Source of the DNA: Primula veris
Taxonomy: Eukaryota > Streptophyta > Magnoliopsida > Ericales > Primulaceae
Reading direction: 5' to 3'
Assembly (NCBI GenBank): GCA_963682055.1
Contig: OY821745.1
Span: 10,857,501-10,921,500 of the forward strand
DNA length: 64,000 bases
Shown: positions 12,801 to 21,800 of the stretch, piece by piece
Position numbering within the stretch: the stretch's first letter is position 1
How the letters are laid out: each line of letters begins with the position of its first letter
Notes under the pieces: generated by a model
Told to the model about the DNA's origin: nothing
Seen by the model: the letters and a program-made list of their open reading frames with translations, nothing else
Database searches by the model: none
Program-made: the position numbers and the translations under genes

Positions 12801-12945
12801 CAGTCTATAGTTTAAGCGAATTACAAAATAGTACTACTGGTTTCAGTTCATCACATATTCAGTCCGACTTATAGTTCGACGAGGCCAAACCCGTTATCTT
12901 CTTAGAAACTTCGTCGTCGAGGATCATTATCGTGTAGATTTTAGT
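6813..12945. other. Long non-coding, degenerate repeat-derived sequence (block B)
   Basis: No ORF above about 80 codons and no recognisable domain on either strand. A TATA-like TTTATATAGGAG lies near 7645 inside a GAGG/CCTC-rich patch. The motif TTTGAAACGACAGGT recurs (about 10755 and 11959), and a related AAACGACAG occurs near 12025. Overall it looks like an old, decayed transposable element rather than genic DNA. The last 70 bp lie outside block B. Confidence 0.5.
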
Positions 12946-13456
12946 ATGCCGCTATTGATGCATAGTTGCAAGAACTCAATGTGCGCTATAATATATAGAG
13001 ATGGGATAGAATTACTTATTCTTAGTATCTGTTTGAATCCTCAAAATGCATTGAAGTCGTTGCGAGTCGTGGATATATGTAATTTAGTTGAAAAGTTTCT
13101 GAATGACTTTACAAGATGTGAAAGAGATGAATATAGGAGAAAACTTGAGCATTACGACTGTAATGTAGTGAAAGGCTCCAACTACAAAGTCTTTCCACCA
13201 TTTAAAAGGTATATCGTTGGTTAGTGAAGACTGATAAATTTTCTAGACACAATCTTATTTTTAGGGTGATTGTGATTATTCTTACTCTTTCAGTATCTAC
13301 TGCGACTTCGGAAAGATCATTCTCTGCCATGAAAATCATCAAAATTAGTCTCCGAATAAAAAGGAGGATGGTTATATCTCGAATGCATTGACGTATTCAA
13401 TGAGAAGATAATTGCTAAAAATATAAGCACCAAAGTGATTATTAAAGATTTCTAAA
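12946..13456 (+). pseudogene. hAT transposase C-terminal fragment (dimerisation region)
   Basis: The first frame (12946-13224) gives a segment resembling hAT transposases just upstream of the dimerisation domain (CLNPQNALKSLRVVDICNLV, then KFLNDFTRCERDEYRRKLEHY). After a frame change, about 13277-13380 reads LTLSVSTATSERSFSAMK, the hallmark of the hAT C-terminal dimerisation domain. A further frame change gives CIDVFNEKIIAKNI and ends in KDF and a stop near 13456, like the usual family end. At least two frame breaks and the missing DDE core make it a dead fragment. The host element is inferred to be of the TTF-zinc-finger hAT type. Confidence 0.75.
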
Positions 13457-14114
13457 AGAAGAAGAAGCGACAAGTTATTATTAGTTAAATAATGGTTATT
13501 TTGACTACGAAGTTGTATGTTTCGGTTAACATATATTTTAGCGACTTTGGTCAAAAATCACTTACTTTCAGCAATATATTTTCTTATTTTGTTAGGAATT
13601 TGCAGTTGTGATATTTTGTAATGCTTTGAAAATATTGAATCAATGTTCGTTTAGCTACTAGCATAACATGTATAATTCTTTATTTTTATTTTTAATAATA
13701 AGTAAGAAGACCCACTGTATTCATTAAGCTTAATAATGCTAGAGTTGGCACGAATGCCTTATTACAACAGAAATTAAAGCTAGGGAAAAACAACATAAGA
13801 AAACTCAATAAAATAAGGATTGAAAAGAATAAGTATTCAAACACCAATGCTAGTATGCAAATATGAGTAATTGATTACTGATTAGACAACGAAATGGTAT
13901 AGTATTTAGGCTAAAAACGATGTTGTAAACGAGTTTAAGAGTTATTTTAATGCGTATTTATGTGTTTTTACATAAAGTCTACTTTTTTCTAGTTTATTGG
14001 CGTTTACTTGTGTTTTTCAAGTAAATGCGACGATTCCAAGGCAAAACAAGGAAAAACGTAACCCAAGCTTAATTGTTGAAGTCAAAATGGGTCAAAGTAA
14101 AATAATGGAGCTTG
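13457..14114. other. Non-coding AT-rich spacer before the copia complex
   Basis: No supportable gene. The last 200 bp contain a TGTTTTTC / GTTTACTTG motif pair reminiscent of the sequence near 820-870 in block A, so part may be LTR-derived repeat. Confidence 0.5.
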
Positions 14115-14120
14115 AGGTAG
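14115..14120. repeat. Target-site duplication, left (AGGTAG)
   Basis: AGGTAG directly precedes TGTTGG of the first LTR and also directly follows the last LTR at 25344-25349. A match of 5-6 bp fits copia insertion. Confidence 0.8.
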
Positions 14121-14877
14121 TGTTGGAAAAACATGTGAAAACATGGGTGTTTCCGAATGGTCACTGGACCAACTTCGAGTCATTATTTCGTGTAACAGCG
14201 CTGAGTTGTTTATACCGTAATCAACGTGGTTGAGTAGCCCGTGTGACGAGCTTCGTAACGGTATATCACATGACCTATTCGGAGAATGGGTGTGAATACA
14301 AATTGGCTTCAAAGTTGGTACCTCGGAAGCTCAAATCTGGAAAAACGAAATGGTTAATGAGAAAAACCATTTAGTATAATCCCATATTGGAAGATTAAGA
14401 GTTAATCTTACAATATATATACCATACCAACCCATGTAGTTATTAAACTAACATGTCCACATACACCTAAGAGTATTAGTGTGTACCACACACGCGCGCT
14501 CGCTCGTGTCTCGTGTCTCGGGTCTCGGGTCTCGGGCTCGGGCACGGGCACGGGCACGGGCGTGGGCGTGGGCTTGGGATTTGGGATTTGGGATTTGGGA
14601 TTTGTCTTGGGTCTTGGGTCTTGGGTCTTGGGTCTTGGGTCCAAACCCGAATAGGGAGTTTTGTATAAAATACAAAAGGAGTCCCTAGAGTTTCCAGCAA
14701 GAGAAACGTCAGCAATGAATGAGAGTAAATGCTGCGGTTTCAGAATTGATTGAGCGGATTCTGGGGGTGTAACTCCCAGAATTAAAGACCAACATTTATG
14801 GTTGCGGTTTCAGTAGAGCCTATAAAAGGCAGCCATCCCCCTCTCATTTCAGTACACCTTCATACACACAACTCACA
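14121..14877 (+). repeat. LTR A, truncated (5' 757 bp)
   Basis: Matches LTR B and LTR C from TGTTGG through the TATA box (TATAAAAG at 14821-14828) to ACAACTCACA, where it jumps into pol. Both parents share TCACA at the junction (14873-14877). Its G-rich array is shorter than in the other LTRs (for example one GGGCTT unit and about four GGGATTT units). Confidence 0.9.
14510..14645 (+). repeat. G-rich tandem array in LTR A
   Basis: Short tandem runs of GGGTCTC, GGGCAC, GGGCGT, GGGATTT and GGGTCTT units. Every unit starts with GGG, so the strand can form G-quadruplexes. Related arrays of different length lie at 17290-17515, 24128-24327 and 53515-53640. Confidence 0.9.
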
Positions 14878-16448
14878 CTTGGGAACTAGTGGATCTACCA
14901 CCCGGGTGTAAGCCACTAGGACACAAGTGGATCTTCAAGAGGAAGAGAAAGCTCGATGGAACAATCGAGAAATACAAGGCTAGGCTTGTAGTGAAAGGTT
15001 TTAGACAAACCGAAGGTGTCGACTATTTCGACACCTATGCTCCTGTCTCCAGGAAGACGTCAATCCGGATAGTCATTGCTCTCGCAGCACTGTTCGATCT
15101 GGAAATACATCAAATGGATGTTAAAACGGCGTTCTTGAATGGTGAGTTGGAAGAGGAAATTTACATGGAACAACCGGAAGGGTTTGTGGTTCCAGGTAAA
15201 GCTCACAAGGTGTGTAAACTTGTGAAGTCCTTGTATGGACTTAAACAAGCACCTAAACAATGGCACGAAAAATTTGATAGAGTGATGCTATCAAACGGTT
15301 TTCGGATAAACGAATGTGACAAATGCGTCTACGTAAAAGGAAATGAAAAGGACTACGTGGTAGTCTGCCTCTACGTAGATGACATGATTATAATAGGGAG
15401 TATTGATAACATCAACTCCACTAAGAAAATGTTGTCACAAAAATTCGAGATGAAAGACTTGGGTGTCGCTGATGTTATACTTGGTATGAAAATTACCAAG
15501 ACATCAGACGGATATGCGCTATCTCAAACTCACTATGTCAGACAGATGCTTGACAAATTTGATAAAGATAGTAGAGCTACATCCAGAACTCCGATAGAGA
15601 TCTCAACCACCCTGAAAAAGAACTTTGGGGAGAGTGTGAGACAATTGGAATATTCTCGAATAATAGGCAGTCTGATGTACGTCATGAACTGTACTAGACC
15701 AGACATAGCCAACTCAGTGAGTAGACTGAGTAGGTACACCAGTAATCCCAATGAGGAACACTGGAAGGCCATCATGAGACTTCTCAGATACATGAGATAC
15801 ACAGCAGACCGAGGGTTGCATTATACCAGATATCCAGCTGTACTGGAAGGGTATTCTGATGCAAACTGGATCTCGGATTCCAACAGTACACGATCCACTA
15901 GCGGATATGTGTTCGTGATGGGAGGAGCAGCTGTCTCATGGAGATCATCCAAGCAGACGTGCATAGCTAGATCAACTATGGAATCTGAGTTCATAGCGTT
16001 GGATCTAGCAACAGAAGAGGCTGATTGGCTGAGAAGCTTTCTGGAAGGAATTCCAATGTGGCCGAAACCTGTCCCAGCAATAAGCATGCACTGCGATAGT
16101 CAGTCGGCTATTGGACGGGCGCAGGATCATATGTATAATGGAAAGTCCCGACATATTCGTCGGAGACATAAATCCGTAAGAGAATTGTTAGCTAACGGTG
16201 TGGTGTCCTTAGATTTTGTGAGATCTAAAGACAATATAGCGGATCCATTTACAAAAGGCTTGACTCAGGTAGGAGTTGAACTTTCATCGAGGGGAATGGG
16301 GTTGAAGCCCATTAAACTGGAAACCTCCTCAGAGGCAACCCAACCCGAACTGGATTCTCCAGCGTCGGGTTCAACGGGAAAACCGAACTGTGGGGGTGAC
16401 CGAACAAAGCACTCGGGAACTTCAGTTCCCAGCCCATTTCTAGGATGA
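14878..16448 (+). pseudogene. Partial copia pol: reverse transcriptase and RNase H only
   Basis: An open frame of about 520 codons without its own start, entering pol at W-E-L-V-D-L-P of the family. It contains the RT N-terminal block ([18 protein letters not shown]), [20 protein letters not shown], the catalytic YVDDMI (about 15368-15385) and RNase H GYSDANW. It ends at the same C-terminus as the complete copy ([11 protein letters not shown]). Gag, protease and integrase are missing because of the microhomology deletion, so it cannot make a functional polyprotein. It is almost identical to 21714-23284. Confidence 0.93.
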
Positions 16449-16901
16449 AAGAGTGATAGACCTAGACCATCTTAAGGGTGAGCATGAGGCTCTTAATGAA
16501 AACAAGTATCTCGAAGATCGAGAGGGGTGAGTCAGGACACCCTTGACTTGAAATCACCTATGACGAGTGTGTATGGCCGATACTATGTGATGAGCCATGG
16601 GCTAAATCACTAGAGCACTCGGTTGAACTTTGCCAAGGCAGTCCACGGCCAAATATGGACAACAACCAAAGGGCTTAGTAAGTGGTGTAGAGGGGACACT
16701 GTGTGCGCATTACCCTGGTATGCACAAACGCTAAAGGGTTCAAGGCTTAAAGGCTACCCAATAGTAGCATATCAGATTTTACGTCACTACGGCAGGTTCA
16801 AGGCGCGCGCTACCTGTCCTTATGCAGTGAACTCTTACGGTTTTCTCTCGTATGCATTTAGGAGCATTTTATTTTCAGCCAATTGCATTCATGTGGGGGA
16901 T
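16449..16901 (+). other. 3' untranslated internal region and polypurine tract (unit 1)
   Basis: About 450 bp between the pol stop and LTR B, matching 23285-23737. It ends in GTGGGGGAT (16893-16901), the polypurine tract that primes plus-strand DNA synthesis, abutting TGTTGG. A 98-codon frame in this stretch lacks an ATG and is considered non-coding. Confidence 0.85.
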
Positions 16902-17289
16902 TGTTGGAAAAACATGTGAAAACATGGGTGTTTCCGAATGGTCACTGGACCAACTTCGAGTCATTATTTCGTGTAACAGCGCTGAGTTGTTTATACCGTA
17001 ATCAACGTGGTTGAGTAGCCCGTGTGACGAGCTTCGTAACGGTATATCACATGACCTATTCGGAGAATGGGTGTGAATACAAATTGGCTTCAAAGTTGGT
17101 ACCTCGGAAGCTCAAATCTGGAAAAACGAAATGGTTAATGAGAAAAACCATTTAGTATAATCCCATATTGGAAGATTAAGAGTTAATCTTACAATATATA
17201 TACCATACCAACCCATGTAGTTATTAAACTAACATGTCCACATACACCTAAGAGTATTAGTGTGTACCACACACGCGCGCTCGCTCGTG

Positions 17290-17515
17290 TCTCGTGTCTC
17301 GTGTCTCGGGTCTCGGGTCTCGGGTCTCGGGTCTCGGGCTCGGGCACGGGCACGGGCACGGGCGTGGGCTTGGGCTTGGGCTTGGGCTTGGGCTTGGGAT
17401 TTGGGATTTGGGATTTGGGATTTGGGATTTGGGATTTGGGATTTGGGGAATGTCTCGGGTCTCGGGTCTCGGGTCTTGGGTCTTGGGTCTTGGGTCTTGG
17501 GTCTTGGGTCCAAAC
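17290..17515 (+). repeat. G-rich tandem array in LTR B
   Basis: GGGTCTC, GGGCAC, five GGGCTT, about seven GGGATTT, then GGGTCTC and GGGTCTT runs. Dozens of GGG tracts with 3-4 nt loops make strong G-quadruplex potential. It lies about 180-400 bp upstream of the TATA box. Confidence 0.9.
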
Positions 17516-17689
17516 CCGAATAGGGAGTTTTGTATAAAATACAAAAGGAGTCCCTAGAGTTTCCAGCAAGAGAAACGTCAGCAATGAATGAGAGTAAATG
17601 CTGCGGTTTCAGAATTGATTGAGCGGATTCTGGGGGTGTAACTCCCAGAATTAAAGACCAACATTTATGGTTGCGGTTTCAGTAGAGCC

Positions 17690-17697
17690 TATAAAAG
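17690..17697 (+). promoter_or_regulatory. TATA box of LTR B promoter
   Basis: TATAAAAG in the context GAGCCTATAAAAGGCAGCC. It is conserved in all four family-1 LTRs (14821, 17690, 24503, 53819). Transcription should start roughly 30 nt downstream. Confidence 0.8.
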
Positions 17698-18104
17698 GCA
17701 GCCATCCCCCTCTCATTTCAGTACACCTTCATACACACAACTCACAGCATAAGCATACACTTAGTGAGAGAGAACCGCACCACCAACAGCTCGACCTGTG
17801 GTTCGGTGCCGGTTTCCATACGAGCCACTCTGAGATAGAAGTTGTACCTTGGGAACAAAGTCCCGAAACCAGAAACCTTTAAAGGTGGTTCGGGAAATAT
17901 TGTTTAAGGGAAACTGCTCAGCAGTTGCCTCTTCTTTTAATTTCTGTTATTTACTTTTCAGTCCTTTATTATTCTGTCCATTTAATTTCAGTACTGTTTC
18001 CCTTTTGTATTTTTTCTTTCCAGTACCTTTAGTTTCTGTAATTTACATTTCAGTCTTTCCTATTCTGTAATTTACTTTCCTGTAATTTAATTTCCAGTAT
18101 TTAC

Positions 18105-18390
18105 ATAACAGTCCGGGCAGTTTATTTAATAACAGTCCGGGCAGTTTTTTTATTCGTTAAAACCAGTCCAGTTTGTTTTATTTACAAAACCAGTCCGGCA
18201 GTTTTTTATTTGTTAAAACCAGTCCGGCAGTTTGTTTAAAACCAGTCCGGCAGTTTTTTATTTGTTAAAACAGTCCGGCAGTTTGTTTAAAACAGTCCGG
18301 CAGTTTCTTTTTCTTGTTAAAACAGTCCGGCAGTTTGTTTTATTTACAAAACAGTCCGGCAGTTTTTATTTGTTGAAACCAGTCCAGCAG
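18105..18390 (+). repeat. CAGTCCGGCAGTTT tandem array in LTR B
   Basis: About a dozen units of 23-36 bp sharing CAGTCCGGCAGTTT, separated by T-rich and AAAAC spacers. Downstream of the TATA box, so expected in the transcribed leader. Equivalents: 24918-25203, 54250-54530, and two units in family 2 (about 47096-47140). Confidence 0.9.
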
Positions 18391-18444
18391 TTTAATTTAA
18401 TTCTGTACGAGTCAGGAATTGTAATTCATATTCCAATTGTGAGA

Positions 18445-18450
18445 AATAAA
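18445..18450 (+). terminator. Polyadenylation signal AATAAA in LTR B
   Basis: AATAAA in GAGAAATAAAGTG. The same signal lies at 25258-25263 in LTR C. Together with the TATA box it suggests an R region of several hundred bases. Confidence 0.55.
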
Positions 18451-18530
18451 GTGTTATTTCCATTGCGTTCCTGTCTTTTATATTATTGTCCTTTTCTTTA
18501 TCGTATTCGAAATAGTACCAAAGACAAACA

Positions 18531-18880
18531 ATCTTAAACAATATCATTTTTTGGTTTTTCTATTTTCGAAATAAGAAAGGACTTTTCTTTTTTTATTTTA
18601 TTGTTGTTGACGTCTCGGTTTTTATTCTCGCAAAATCATTGCTAGTTTACTAGAAATTGAAATTTGCACATAGAATAAATCCGAATTGGTTTTGATCTTT
18701 TTATTCTAGAATACTATAAAGAATTCTTAGTGAAATCAAAAGTGATTTGATTTTCACGCTAGAATCTCTTTCTCTGGTTTTTATTCTTTTGAAGCAATCT
18801 AATTAAGTTATAATTAGTATTTGCGATAAAGAATTTAGTTTTCTTGCGAGAAACTAAACGGTTTTATATTGTCATTTCAG
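18531..18880 (+). other. 5' internal leader between LTR B and gag
   Basis: AT-rich leader starting ATCTTAAACA. It shows no canonical TGGTATCAGAGC initiator-Met tRNA primer site next to the LTR. It ends in GTCATTTCAG directly before the gag ATG, which looks like a splice acceptor. Confidence 0.7.
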
Positions 18881-21800
18881 ATGACTAATGAGGATCAAAT
18901 ACCCACCGTTTCTTCGGAAAACGTGCAGGGCGCACTTGTGATTGGTAGTAGCCATAACAATGCGAGCGCTGCGAGTGGGGGGGCTCAGGCTCAGGCTGAG
19001 GCCGAAGCTGCTGCGGCAAAGGCTGCGGCCGACGCTGCTGCGGCAGAGGCTGATGCTATGGCTGCGGCTGCGGCCGCAGCACAGGCTGCTGCTAAGGCTG
19101 CGGCCAAGGCAGCGCTTGTGGCTGCAGCCAGGGCAAAGGGCAAGGCTCCGGCAACACCGGCGATGCCAATGTTGCCAACCTCTCAACTGGAGAGACCGGA
19201 AAAGTTTAAGGGCAACAACTTCAAACGTTGGCAGCAAAAGATGCTGTTTTATTGAACTGCCCTTAATCTGACCCGGTTTCTTAAGGAGTCTGCACCCGTC
19301 CTAAGCGAGGACGATGAGGACGTGCAGACGGTTTCGGCGGTGGAAGCGTGGAAACACGGCGACTACCTATGCCGGAACTACATCCTGTGTGCTCTGGATG
19401 ACACTCTCTTCAGTGTATTCGAGCCCAAGGCTTCTGCAAAGGAGCTTTGGGAGTCTCTCGAACGAAAGTACAAAGTGAATAACGCTGGCGCAAAGAAATT
19501 TGTCGTCACGGACTTTCACGAGTACATGATGACTGATGGGAAGAGTGTTATCGAGCAGGTTGAGGAACTCCAACTCATATACCATAGGCTTGAGGTTGAA
19601 GGGCTAGTTATCAACGAACCTTTCCAAGTGGCATTAATGATTGAGAAACTGCCACCTTCTTGGAAAGAGTTTCAAAACTACCTGAAACACAAGCGAAAGG
19701 CTATGACCTTGGAGGGACTCATTGAGAGGCTCAATGTTGAGCAAAGCAACCGCCGATCCGGAAGGAAAGGCGGTGGCGGAGCAGGCAACGCGGTTGCCAA
19801 GGCCCATGTGGTTGAGGACGCTGTGTCTAAGCGGAAACGCTTTGACAGCGGAGTCGGTGCCTCTCTCAAGAAGAAATTCATGGGAGACTGCTTTGTGTGC
19901 AACAAACCGGGCCATCGTGCCGCGGATTGTAAGATGCGCACCGACAAGCCCAAACCCCCCCCAAAGAGGAAGTTCCAAGGGAAAGGGAGGAAGAGGGCAC
20001 CTGCTCAAGCTAATGTGGCTGAGGGAGGAGATGATGCTGGACAGGACTATATGCACCTGAGTGCTGTGGTCTCGGAAGTGAACCTGGTGGGGAGCAACCC
20101 AAAGGAATGGTGGCTGGACACAGGCGCCACTAGTCACATCTGTGCCAGCAAATGGATGTTCAAGACCTATACGGCCGTGGACAATGAGAGCTGCTTCATG
20201 GGAAACTCGGCTACTTCCAGGGTGGAAGGAAAAGGAACCGTGCTGCTGAAGATGACATCGGGAAAGGAGCTCACACTGAATGGCGTGCTCCATGTGCCAG
20301 AAATTCGCAAGAATCTGGTTTCCGGGTCCGTGATGGTGAACAAAGGATTTAAACTTGTATTTGAATCTGCAAAAATTGTAATCACTTTAAACGGAATGTA
20401 TGTAGGCCGTGGCTATATGACCAACGGCATGTTTAAATTAAATGTTGGTACTCCGGCTCCTAAAGCCGAGTTAGCTATTGAGGGTACTAAGGCTAAGGCC
20501 AGTACCAAGAATAATGTAATCGTGAATGTTGCCCAAGTGGCCAATAAAACTTCGTTTGCTTATTCTTGCGATTCATTTAATTTATGGCATGGTAGATTAG
20601 GTCATGTGAATGCTAATTCTATGAAGAAATTAATATCACTGAATCTACTACCTAATTTTGTATTTGATAAACAACATAAATGTGAGGTTTGTGTTGAAGC
20701 AAAATTAACCAAGTCTTCGTATCAACATATTGAACGAAGTACTGAACCTCTCGGTCTAATACACACGGATGTATGCGACTTAAAGTTTATACAAACGCGA
20801 GGAGGGAAAAAGTATTTCATCACGTTTATAGATGATTGTACTAGATACTGCTATGTCTACTTAATGAGAAGTAAAGACGAAGCGGTAGAGAAATTCGCTC
20901 TTTATAAGACCGAAGTAGAGAATCAACTCAATAAAAAGATTAAAATATTGAGGAGTGATAGAGGCGGTGAATACGAAGCACCGTTTGCGCAGATATGCGC
21001 AGAAAATGGCATTATACATCAAACGACAGCCCCATACTCTCCGGAGCAGAATGGGGTTGCCGAGCGTAAGAATAGGACGCTCAAGGAAATGATGAATGCT
21101 ATGTTAATAAGTTCTGGGTTACCCCAGAACATGTGGGGGGAAGCGCTGCTTTCCGCCAACTATGTATTGAACAAGCTACCACATAAGAAACGTGATAAAC
21201 CACCTTATGAACTATGGAAAGGCCATAGGCCGAGCTATAAATTCTTAAGGGTTTGGGGTTGTCTCGCGAAGGTCCTTGTCTCGCTTCCTAAAAGAACGAG
21301 AATAGGGCCAAAGACGGTAGACTGTGTGTTCATAGGATATGCACAAAACAGTAGTGCTTATCGTTTTCTCGTGCACAAGTCGGATAATCCCGATGTGCAT
21401 GCAGATACTATCATCGAAGCTCGAGAAGCTTCTTTCTTCGAGGAGATCTTTCCCCGCAAGTCTTCCGTAACTGTAGAGACTGAGGAGTCAAACAGTGAGG
21501 AAAATGTGGGGGCAAGTGAACCGTTGGAGGAAGAATAAGAAGAGCCTCGACGTAGTAAAAGGGCTAGAAAGGAAATGACTTTCGGTCCAGATTTTGTAAC
21601 CTTCATGATAGAAGGCGAACCGGCGACATTCAAACAAGCAATGTCATCCCCGGAAGCCCAATATTGGGAGGAAGCGATCAACAATGAGGTTGAATCGATA
21701 TTACAAAATCACACTTGGGAACTAGTGGATCTACCACCCGGGTGTAAGCCACTAGGACACAAGTGGATCTTCAAGAGGAAGAGAAAGCTCGATGGAACAA

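Larger units (their letters stand above)
3385..12876. repeat. Block B, copy 1 (direct duplication of 51432-63857)
   Basis: About 9.5 kb aligning in the same orientation with 51432-63857. Long runs are nearly identical. Main differences: the other copy has about 4 kb (51870-55885) that is absent here at 3840, and about 190 bp (57258-57446) absent here at 5213. This copy has about 395 bp (6415-6812) and about 850 bp (9765-10617) missing from the other. The ends are TTGCACTGAGGTGTTGC on the left and CAGTCCGACTTATAGTT on the right. Confidence 0.92.
16902..18530 (+). repeat. LTR B (5' LTR of the complete unit), 1629 bp
   Basis: Starts TGTTGG and ends ACAAACA. It contains the G-rich array (17290-17515), TATAAAAG (17690-17697), a pyrimidine/CAG-rich stretch, about a dozen CAGTCCGGCAGTTT-type repeats (18105-18390) and AATAAA (18445-18450). 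It matches LTR C closely. Nearly all the 23-bp length difference comes from the G-rich array, and I noticed one substitution near 17775 (CCACC against CCATC). Confidence 0.93.

Noticed and set aside
14479..14688. ORFs rich in RARARARAWAWAW, GLGSWVLG or PRPKTQD across the LTRs
   Set aside because: All six frames of the G-rich array are open because it is a short tandem repeat. There is no start context or homology.
16623..16919. 98-codon ORF in the 3' internal region (also 23459-23755)
   Set aside because: No ATG (starts with TTG), overlaps the polypurine tract and LTR start, and appears in both units only because they are copies.
17395..17455. Telomere-like repeat
   Set aside because: The unit is GGGATTT, which is not a rotation of the plant telomere unit TTTAGGG, and the array sits inside an LTR.
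18872..19271. Leu/Arg-rich and Ser/Cys-rich ORFs opposite or offset to the alanine-rich gag region
   Set aside because: Alternate frames of GCN-rich codons.
19634..20293. 219-codon antisense ORF inside gag-pol
   Set aside because: Shadow frame opposite the gag and protease coding region, with no recognisable domain.
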